Made by a program: the position numbers and the translations under genes
Shown: positions 7,687 through 12,042 of the stretch, piece after piece
Position numbering within the stretch: position 1 is the first letter of the stretch
Layout of the letters: every line of letters starts with the position of its first letter
Origin: an uncultured Eubacteriales bacterium
GTDB taxonomy: Bacteria; Bacillota; Clostridia; Christensenellales; Aristaeellaceae
Assembly: GCA_900542395.1 (NCBI GenBank)
Contig: UQNM01000062.1
Coordinates: 1-12,042, forward strand
Length of the DNA: 12,042 nt
Direction of reading: 5' to 3'
Notes under the pieces: generated by a model
What the model was told of the DNA's origin: nothing
Database searches by the model: none
The model's input: the letters and a program-made list of their open reading frames with translations, nothing else

Positions 7687-7874
7687 TCGGCCTGAAACCA
7701 GCGGATCTGTTCTTCGAGCGGGTCGTTTTCAACGGGCGGGCGCAGCGCCAGCAGCGCGGCGATCATGCGGCGCATGCCGGGTTCGCCGTGGGGAATATAC
7801 AGAAGCTGACTGTCCTCGCGCTCGGCGATGAGCGCGGACAGCAGGCGGCGAAGGCGGACGCGGGTGGCATGCAT
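7623..7874 (-). CDS. Small 83-residue protein resembling the N-terminal segment of macrodomain hydrolases
   Basis: On the minus strand an ATG (7872-7874) has a perfect AGGAGG nine bases upstream (plus-strand 7884-7889) and a promoter-like pair further up. Residues 7-63 read as a helical soluble protein (RLRRLLSALIAE, IPHGEPGMRRMIAALL, LRPPVENDPLEEQIRWFQ). The order LL..LI.E, IP, RR.I.ALL..RPP, then a Q-containing helix resembles the short helical segment before the catalytic core in Firmicutes macrodomain ADP-ribosyl hydrolases (..IP....LLRALMNVRPP....FL..QD). The macrodomain itself is absent. The last 20 or so residues lie antisense to the helicase 3' end (64-bp convergent overlap) and look like filler. 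It may be a free-standing small protein or a truncated remnant. The family link is from memory and tentative; the expression signals are the stronger evidence. Confidence 0.6.
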   Translation of the reverse strand: MHATRVRLRRLLSALIAEREDSQLLYIPHGEPGMRRMIAALLALRPPVENDPLEEQIRWFQADQPESASPMSVPESSARSAPR

Positions 7875-7883
7875 GGCGTGTTT

Positions 7884-7889
7884 CCTCCT
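7884..7889 (-). promoter_or_regulatory. Ribosome binding site of the small minus-strand gene
   Basis: Read on the minus strand this is AGGAGG, with nine bases to the ATG at 7874. It is the best Shine-Dalgarno match of any gene in the window and decides the start of the small ORF. An 8-bp palindrome GGCGCGCC (7893-7900) lies just upstream. Confidence 0.8.
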
Positions 7890-7918
7890 GAGGGCGCGCC
7901 CCAAATCCGGCGGGAAAT

Positions 7919-7934
7919 CGCCCGGCGGCGGGCG
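7919..7934 (-). other. GC-rich hairpin in the leader of the small minus-strand gene
   Basis: CGCCCG (7919-7924) and CGGGCG (7929-7934) form a perfect 6-bp stem with a 4-base loop. In the minus-strand transcript it lies between the predicted start of transcription near 7954 and the ribosome binding site. It could shape translation, but in DNA this GC-rich such stems also arise by chance. Confidence 0.35.
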
Positions 7935-7960
7935 CGGGCGACGGGCTGACGTATGCAGAA

Positions 7961-7989
7961 AGAATAGCATGAACCAAGGAAAAACGCAA
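7961..7989 (-). promoter_or_regulatory. Promoter of the small minus-strand gene
   Basis: Read on the minus strand: TTGCGT (plus 7984-7989), a 17-base spacer and TATTCT (plus 7961-7966), with TGC before the -10 box. Predicted transcription start is near 7954, giving a leader of about 80 bases. The -35 box lies one base from that of the opposite promoter. Confidence 0.6.
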
Positions 7990-7990
7990 G

Positions 7991-8019
7991 TTGATTCGAT
8001 TTTCCGACTGTGATAAAAT
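7991..8019 (+). promoter_or_regulatory. Promoter of the CapA-like gene
   Basis: TTGATT (7991-7996), a 17-base spacer and TAAAAT (8014-8019), with TGA immediately before the -10 box, form a near-consensus extended sigma-A-type promoter. Transcription would start near 8026, about 75 bases before the ATG at 8102. The surrounding AT-rich patch stands out in this GC-rich sequence. Confidence 0.75.
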
Positions 8020-8101
8020 AAAAAGAGATATTTCGTGCCGAAGGCCAGGGACAGCGCCGGACGGCAGAAATCAACCATGGACCGTTGAAGGGAGCAGACC
8101 G

Positions 8102-9256
8102 ATGAAAAAAGCCGTATGGGGCGCTTTCCTGCTGATGACGACGCTCGCGGCCGCAGGGCTTTGCGAGACGGATTATACGCTGAGCAATCCGCACATCCGA
8201 TACGAAAAAATCGAAGGGGCGCGGCAGGAAGAGGCCGCGCAGGCGGACGGCGCGGGCATTTCGCTTTCAGACATGGCCGCGGCGGAGGACGCGCAACCGG
8301 CCGCGCAGAGCGCGGACACGTGGCCGAAGACATTCACCGTTACGCTGGGCGGCGACACGACGCTCGGCTCGACGGACGATTTGCGCAAGCGGGAGGACTG
8401 CTTTGAAAACGTTGCGGCGGACAAGGGCTACGGCTGGTTTTTCTCCGGCCTGCAGACGCTGTTTGCGACGGACGATCTGACGCTCGTGAACTTTGAGGGC
8501 ACGCTGACGGAGGAGACGAGCAAGAAGGAAAAGCTCTACAACTTCAAGGGCCCGGCGGAATACACCGACATCCTGACGCTGGGCAGCGTGGAGGCGGTGA
8601 ACATCGCCAACAACCACACGCTCGACTACGGTCAGCAGGGCAAGGCGGACACGATCGCCAATCTGGAGGCGGCGGGGATCGTCGTCTCCGGCGGCGGCCA
8701 GCTCGGCATCTTTGAAAAGAACGGCGTGAAGGTCGGCATGACCGGCTACTGCTTCCCCTACAAGGGCGGCAAGAAGGACATCAGCGCGGATGTGAAGGCG
8801 CTGCGCGAGGCGGGATGCCAGATCGTGATCGCGTCGTTCCACTGGGGCAGCGAATACCGGGATGATTTCACCGGGGAACAGCGCACCATCGGCCGCGCGG
8901 CGATCAAGGCGGGTGCGGATATCGTCGTGGGCACGCATCCGCACATCGTGCAGGGGATCGAGGCCTATCAGGACAGCTACATCCTCTATTCGCTGGGCAA
9001 TCTGGTGTTCGGCGGCAACGTCGATCCCGACGACCGCGACGCATATCTGGCGCGCGTGACCTTCACCGTTTACGAGGATCATTGCGACGCGCCGGAATTG
9101 ACCGTCGTGCCGATCCGCCTGACCGCGCTGGACAAGGGGACGGATTACCGCCCCGTCGTCGCGGACGAGGCGGACAGCGTGCGGATTTTCAAGCGGATTA
9201 TGAAGCTCTCCTCCGGCATGGGCGACTTTGTCAACGGGGAGCTGACGGCGTATTGA
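8102..9256 (+). CDS. CapA-family metallophosphoesterase-like protein, exported
   Basis: The protein has 384 residues. It begins with a signal peptide (MKKAVWGAFLLMTTLAAAG), followed by an Ala/Glu-rich linker to about residue 75. The CapA (poly-gamma-glutamate synthesis/capsule) fold follows with its usual motifs in order: LGGDTTLG (Asp85), NFEG (Asn130, Glu132), NNHTLDYG (Asn170, Asn171, His172), SFHWG (His247), GTHPH (His279, His281) and SLGN. These are the metal- and phosphate-binding positions of the calcineurin-like fold, so the active site looks intact. It acts outside the membrane. CapA relatives take part in capsule or polyglutamate export and attachment, but no capB, capC or capD neighbour is visible, so the substrate is unknown. 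Start 8102 has AAGGGAG seven bases upstream; an upstream in-frame ATG at 7991 overlaps the promoter and is rejected. A Cys follows the hydrophobic segment, but AGLC is a poor lipobox. Confidence 0.93.
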   Translation: MKKAVWGAFLLMTTLAAAGLCETDYTLSNPHIRYEKIEGARQEEAAQADGAGISLSDMAAAEDAQPAAQSADTWPKTFTVTLGGDTTLGSTDDLRKREDCFENVAADKGYGWFFSGLQTLFATDDLTLVNFEGTLTEETSKKEKLYNFKGPAEYTDILTLGSVEAVNIANNHTLDYGQQGKADTIANLEAAGIVVSGGGQLGIFEKNGVKVGMTGYCFPYKGGKKDISADVKALREAGCQIVIASFHWGSEYRDDFTGEQRTIGRAAIKAGADIVVGTHPHIVQGIEAYQDSYILYSLGNLVFGGNVDPDDRDAYLARVTFTVYEDHCDAPELTVVPIRLTALDKGTDYRPVVADEADSVRIFKRIMKLSSGMGDFVNGELTAY

Positions 9257-9275
9257 GAATGGGAAAAGATGAGGG

Positions 9276-9422
9276 CAACTCCTTCCGTCACGACTTCGTC
9301 GTGCCACCTCCCTCGAAGAGGGAGGTCTTGTCCTCACGTTACTGTAACCTATAACAAGAGCTCCTTCTTTGAAAGCAAACTGCATGCCGAAGGTTTGTCA
9401 ACGAAGTTGACGGAAGGAGCTG
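9276..9422. mobile_element. MITE/REP-like palindromic element, 147 bp
   Basis: The ends form an inverted repeat: CTCCTTCCGTCA (9279-9290) pairs with TGACGGAAGGAG (9408-9419), and ACTTCGT (9293-9299) pairs with ACGAAGT (9401-9407) across a two-base bulge. Two outer bases pair beyond one mismatch. Inside are perfect hairpins: CACGAC/GTCGTG (9289-9303), ACCTCCCTC/GAGGGAGGT with a GAA loop (9306-9326), GTTAC/GTAAC (9338-9348), TCTTGT/ACAAGA (9326-9331, 9354-9359) and GTCAAC/GTTGAC (9397-9411). No coding frame is convincing and base composition is lower in GC than nearby genes. This is the structure of a non-autonomous palindromic repeat; similar CTCCCTC/GAGGGAG intergenic repeats occur in gut Clostridia (from memory). 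No clear target duplication is visible and only one copy is present here. Confidence 0.7.
9328..9355 (+). promoter_or_regulatory. Promoter-like sequence inside the palindromic element
   Basis: TTGTCC (9328-9333), a 16-base spacer and TATAAC (9350-9355) resemble a sigma-A promoter directed at the NYN gene. It lies wholly inside the element, about 95 bases before the chosen start. No better promoter is seen between the CapA-like stop and the NYN gene. Confidence 0.45.
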
Positions 9423-9436
9423 AAGGACTTTGAACG

Positions 9437-9442
9437 AAAGGA
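9437..9442 (+). promoter_or_regulatory. Ribosome binding site choosing ATG 9451
   Basis: AAAGGA lies eight bases before ATG 9451. A second purine-rich run, GGAAGGAG (9412-9419), belongs to the right end of the palindromic element and sits ten bases before TTG 9430, so a longer protein is possible. The start at 9451 gives MASHFALFVDLENCGG, the usual beginning of the fold. Confidence 0.6.
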
Positions 9443-9450
9443 TGGGTTTG

Positions 9451-10419
9451 ATGGCTTCGCATTTTGCGCTGTTTGTCGATCTTGAAAACTGCGGCGGCAA
9501 AAAGAGCATGCTGATGGACGTGATCGAGCGGGTAAAGATTCGCGGCGACATCCTCATCGGCAAGGTTTACGGCTATACGGACAGCTATTCCGACCTCAAG
9601 GAGATTCTGCTGTCCAACACCTTCGCGGTCGTGCCCTCGCTCCGGTTCGGGCGCAACCAGAAGAACAGTCTGGATATTCAGCTCGTCATCGACGCGCTGG
9701 ACGTGGCCTACACCAATCCGCTGATTGACAGCTTCTGCATCGTTTCCGGCGACAGCGACTATGTGCCGCTCGTCGGCAAGCTGAAAACGATGGGCAAGTT
9801 TGTGCTGGGCATTTCCCGAAGCGAGGCGGCCAGCGGCGTATTTATGAACGCTTGCAGCGAGTTCCAGTTCCTGGAAAGCGTCGCCAGCGGCAAGGAGCGC
9901 GCGCAGGGGCAGGAGATCGAGGCGCTGACGCTGGCGGATGTGAACGACCTGATCGTGACCATCCTCAAGGAGAGCGACAGCGGGGAGATGCTCGCCAGCG
10001 AGGTCAAGAGCGTGCTGCTGCGCCTGAGGCCGAATTTCTCCGAAAAGAGCGTCGGCTTTTCCACCTTCGGCAAGCTGATTGCGCGGCTCTCCCAGCAGTT
10101 CGGCGCGTTCAGCGTGGAAAGCGAGCAGTTCAACGTCATTGTGTCGCTCAACCAGCCGCATGTGACTGCCGGGGAGCAGATCACGCGGGAGAACTATACC
10201 CGCATCTTCTCGCGCATCCTCTCGGAATACAAGGAGGACGGCTTTGACCGGGTGAATCCCTCCATTCTCAAATCGGCGGTGCAGGCGGATTATCCCGACT
10301 TCACCGAACGGCAGATCGGCCTGCGGCGCTTCTCGGACGTGCTGCGCGCGCTGGAAAAGGAAAAGCTGCTGAAATTGGAGACGGACGAAGGCGGCAACAT
10401 GCTGGTGCATATTTTGTAA
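9451..10419 (+). CDS. NYN-domain ribonuclease-like protein with two LOTUS/OST-HTH domains
   Basis: The protein has 322 residues. The N-terminal NYN (PIN-like, DUF88/LabA) domain has FVDLEN (Asp10, Asn13), NSLDIQLVIDAL (Asp75, Asp81) and SGDSDYVPL (Asp101, Asp103), the acidic residues that bind divalent metal in this RNase fold. Two winged-helix LOTUS/OST-HTH domains follow at about 157-233 and 240-322, a fold that binds RNA. The order nuclease then tandem LOTUS is like eukaryotic MARF1 and known bacterial NYN-LOTUS proteins. An RNA-cleaving or RNA-surveillance role is inferred and targets are unknown. There is no signal or membrane segment, so it is cytosolic. Start 9451 has AAAGGA eight bases upstream; in-frame TTG 9430 and ATG 9442 are alternatives. 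The gene directly follows the palindromic element, which may supply its promoter. Confidence 0.9.
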   Translation: MASHFALFVDLENCGGKKSMLMDVIERVKIRGDILIGKVYGYTDSYSDLKEILLSNTFAVVPSLRFGRNQKNSLDIQLVIDALDVAYTNPLIDSFCIVSGDSDYVPLVGKLKTMGKFVLGISRSEAASGVFMNACSEFQFLESVASGKERAQGQEIEALTLADVNDLIVTILKESDSGEMLASEVKSVLLRLRPNFSEKSVGFSTFGKLIARLSQQFGAFSVESEQFNVIVSLNQPHVTAGEQITRENYTRIFSRILSEYKEDGFDRVNPSILKSAVQADYPDFTERQIGLRRFSDVLRALEKEKLLKLETDEGGNMLVHIL

Positions 10420-10483
10420 TCCCTGCGACAGCATTTTCAAACGCAAGAAATCGGAGCGGCATTTGGATGCACGGAGAAAACAC

Positions 10484-11995
10484 ATGAAGCGAATCCTGAC
10501 ATTTTTCATTTTCATTTTGCTGGCGATGGGGCCGGGGGCGGCGGGCGCGCAGACCGTCGTGATGGACGAGGGGCACGTCGCCTTTGATTACCCGGATAGC
10601 TGGCTGGTCGTTTCGCCCCAGCTCTGCGGGGTGTACGCGCCGCTGCTGGAGGACGCGGGGCTTGACGCGGACGAGCTGGCGCGGGAGCTTGAGCAGACGC
10701 GCACGCTCAGCCGCGCATACAACGAGAATTACACGCAGTATCTGTCCGTGCTGATCGGCGAGGACGAGCTTTCGCAGGAAATCTACGAAATCGAAAACGC
10801 GACGGACAGCCAGCGCGCGACGCTGCGCCGCCGCGTGGAGGCCAACAGCTTCTGGGAGACGACCGGCCTTCGGACGCAGGACGCGGAATGGCAGAAGGAA
10901 GACGGCGGCTCTTGGCTCTACGCGCATTACACCGTCACGCGGGCGGGCGAAACGGTGGGGCGCGGATTGCGCTACATCACCGTTCGCAACGGGCTGTATG
11001 TGGAGATGGATTGGCGAATCTCCAGCGGGCGCTTCTCCGGGCGGGATCTGAACGCCTTCCGCGCGCGGCTGGCGGATCTGGTCGTCACGGAACAAATCGC
11101 CGAGCCGGTGCGCGACGTGAAGCTGGAGGCGCAGATCCCCGCCGAGACATCCAAGGCACAGGTGGAGATCACGGGAACGGCGACCGCAGGCGCGACGGTG
11201 ATCGCCGAAACGCCGGACGGAAACGGCGCGATGCTGACGCTGGACGCGGCGACGGCGGAGGCGAAGGGAAAATTCACGCTGACGATTGAGCTTGAAAAAG
11301 AAGGCCATTACGACGTTACGCTGACGGCCTCCAAAGAGGGCATGAACGACGCGACGCTCTCGGGCGAAATTGCTTACAGCGCCAAGACGCTGCCCGTCTC
11401 CGGCGTGGAGGAGAGCCTGTTTGTCACCGGCGACACGACGACGATCGCCGGTACGACGCTGGCGGGCGTTCAGCTTCAGCTTGTGACGCCCTTCGGCGTG
11501 AGCAAGAAGCGATCCGGCAACGACGGCGCGTTCTCCTTCGAGCTGACGACGAAGGACGCGGGCGAATACAAATACACGCTCATTTTGGATAAGAGCGGCT
11601 ACAACCAGCGGCGCGTGCCCTTCACCGTGACCCGAATCATCACGGACGATCAGGAGCAGGAAAAAATCCGCCAGTCCGCCGTGAAGATCTCCTATAAGGA
11701 CCTGCAGAAGGACAAGGAGGAGAATCAGGGCAAGGTGATGCGGCTGTATGGCCCGGTGAGCGAGGTCAGCAGCAGCGCGAGCGTGTACTATGTGCGCCTG
11801 CAATACAACAAGGACGCAAAGGGCAAGTGGTACAACGACGTGGTGATCGTCTGCGACGCGGACACGGGCGCGAAGGTCGGCGACATGATGACCGCTGTGG
11901 TGACGGTGGACGGCGTATACAGCGAGCAGAGCGCGAGCGGCGCGGACGTGATCGTGCCGCGGTTCAAGCTGCTGTTCGTGGACAAGATCGAATAA
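10484..11995 (+). CDS. Secreted protein with Ig-like repeats and OB-like C-terminal domain, function unknown
   Basis: The protein has 503 residues. A clear signal peptide ends at about AAGA-Q (cleavage after residue 22). Residues 23-210 form an alpha/beta domain starting HVAFDYPDSWLVVSP, a style seen in PsbP-like and other small secreted lipoprotein domains, but I do not recognise the family. Two Ig-like beta domains follow (about 212-302 and 305-385), each with G(T/D)..A...V and a GxFxxxxxLxxxGxYxxTL ending. The last 100 residues (about 400-503: GKVMRLYGPVSEV, YYVRLQY, KVGDMMTAVVTVDGVY) look like an OB-type beta barrel. No catalytic motif, LPxTG signal or membrane anchor is seen, so it is probably released or loosely wall-bound. 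Start 10484 has GGAG seven bases upstream; in-frame ATG 10463 is less suitable. It starts 64 bases after the NYN stop without a clear terminator or promoter and may be co-transcribed. Confidence 0.85.
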   Translation: MKRILTFFIFILLAMGPGAAGAQTVVMDEGHVAFDYPDSWLVVSPQLCGVYAPLLEDAGLDADELARELEQTRTLSRAYNENYTQYLSVLIGEDELSQEIYEIENATDSQRATLRRRVEANSFWETTGLRTQDAEWQKEDGGSWLYAHYTVTRAGETVGRGLRYITVRNGLYVEMDWRISSGRFSGRDLNAFRARLADLVVTEQIAEPVRDVKLEAQIPAETSKAQVEITGTATAGATVIAETPDGNGAMLTLDAATAEAKGKFTLTIELEKEGHYDVTLTASKEGMNDATLSGEIAYSAKTLPVSGVEESLFVTGDTTTIAGTTLAGVQLQLVTPFGVSKKRSGNDGAFSFELTTKDAGEYKYTLILDKSGYNQRRVPFTVTRIITDDQEQEKIRQSAVKISYKDLQKDKEENQGKVMRLYGPVSEVSSSASVYYVRLQYNKDAKGKWYNDVVIVCDADTGAKVGDMMTAVVTVDGVYSEQSASGADVIVPRFKLLFVDKIE

Positions 11996-12042
11996 TACTA
12001 ATTCTTGTTAAAATGGCTTAATCCGCGCACCATCTTTTTCGC
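11996..12042. other. Non-coding window end; possible 3' tail of a minus-strand gene
   Basis: On the minus strand one frame is open from the window edge to a TAG at 11998-12000 and reads AKKMVRGLSHFNKN. This could be the end of a convergent gene but only 14 codons are visible. No terminator hairpin separates it from the plus-strand stop at 11995. Confidence 0.2.

Noticed and set aside
7991..8101. Longer N terminus for the CapA-like protein
   Set aside because: The upstream ATG lies within the promoter boxes, and a good ribosome site and signal peptide belong to ATG 8102.
9306..9326. Hairpin with GAA loop as a terminator of the CapA-like gene
   Set aside because: The 9-bp stem is perfect but is followed by CTTGTCC, not a T run; it is better explained as part of the palindromic element.
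8267..9385. 372-codon minus-strand ORF
   Set aside because: It is antisense to the CapA-like gene and begins inside the palindromic element; no domain or start signal.
10414..10442. Promoter before the secreted Ig/OB-like gene
   Set aside because: TTGTAA has a 17-base spacer but the -10 candidate TCAAAC matches only three consensus positions; too weak to list.
9349..10515. 388-codon minus-strand ORF
   Set aside because: It is antisense to the NYN-LOTUS gene, which has intact catalytic motifs, and runs through the palindromic element; no family pattern.
10301..11803. 500-codon minus-strand ORF
   Set aside because: It is antisense to the secreted Ig/OB-like gene and crosses into the NYN gene; no credible start or domain.

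Overview
The window is a dense, GC-rich bacterial segment. Every internal gene start has a purine-rich Shine-Dalgarno site, and promoters have sigma-A-like -35/-10 boxes, often with a TGn extension. Tandem SH3b proteins with Pro/Thr/Glu linkers, a CapA-type phosphoesterase, a PTPS-related GT-C-like membrane protein and a DinG-like helicase together suggest a high-GC anaerobic Bacillota (Clostridia-like, possibly a gut lineage). This lineage is inferred from gene content, not proven. There are no rRNA, tRNA or CRISPR features and no insertion-sequence transposase.

Layout. Positions 3-2999 hold the 3' part of a large surface protein gene: five SH3b-like units, an Ig-like domain, one membrane helix and a repetitive cytoplasmic tail. 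Its 5' end lies outside the window. A strong hairpin terminator (3013-3053) follows, then a promoter (3052-3080) for a two-gene unit. That unit encodes a polytopic GT-C-like membrane protein (3134-5422), overlapped by ATGA with a nuclease-helicase fusion (5419-7686). A small minus-strand gene (7623-7874) runs convergently into the helicase 3' end. Its promoter lies back to back with the plus-strand promoter of a CapA-like gene (8102-9256), with one base between the two -35 boxes.

Between capA-like and the next gene is a 147-bp palindromic MITE/REP-like element (9276-9422). It contains several perfect hairpins and a promoter-like sequence. It directly precedes a NYN-domain nuclease gene with two LOTUS/OST-HTH domains (9451-10419). 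The last complete gene (10484-11995) encodes a secreted protein with an N-terminal domain of unknown type, two Ig-like domains and a C-terminal beta-rich, OB-like domain. The Ig-like modules resemble the one in the first protein.

Functionally, four genes concern the cell envelope or exterior (SH3b protein, GT-C-like protein, CapA-like protein, Ig/OB-like protein). Two concern nucleic acids (helicase-nuclease, NYN-LOTUS). No single known pathway joins them. The features most worth a second look are the PD-(D/E)XK/XPD-like helicase fusion coupled to a membrane glycosyltransferase-like gene, the small divergent ORF that resembles the N-terminal segment of macrodomain ADP-ribosyl hydrolases without the macrodomain, and the palindromic element that may supply expression signals to the NYN-LOTUS gene.
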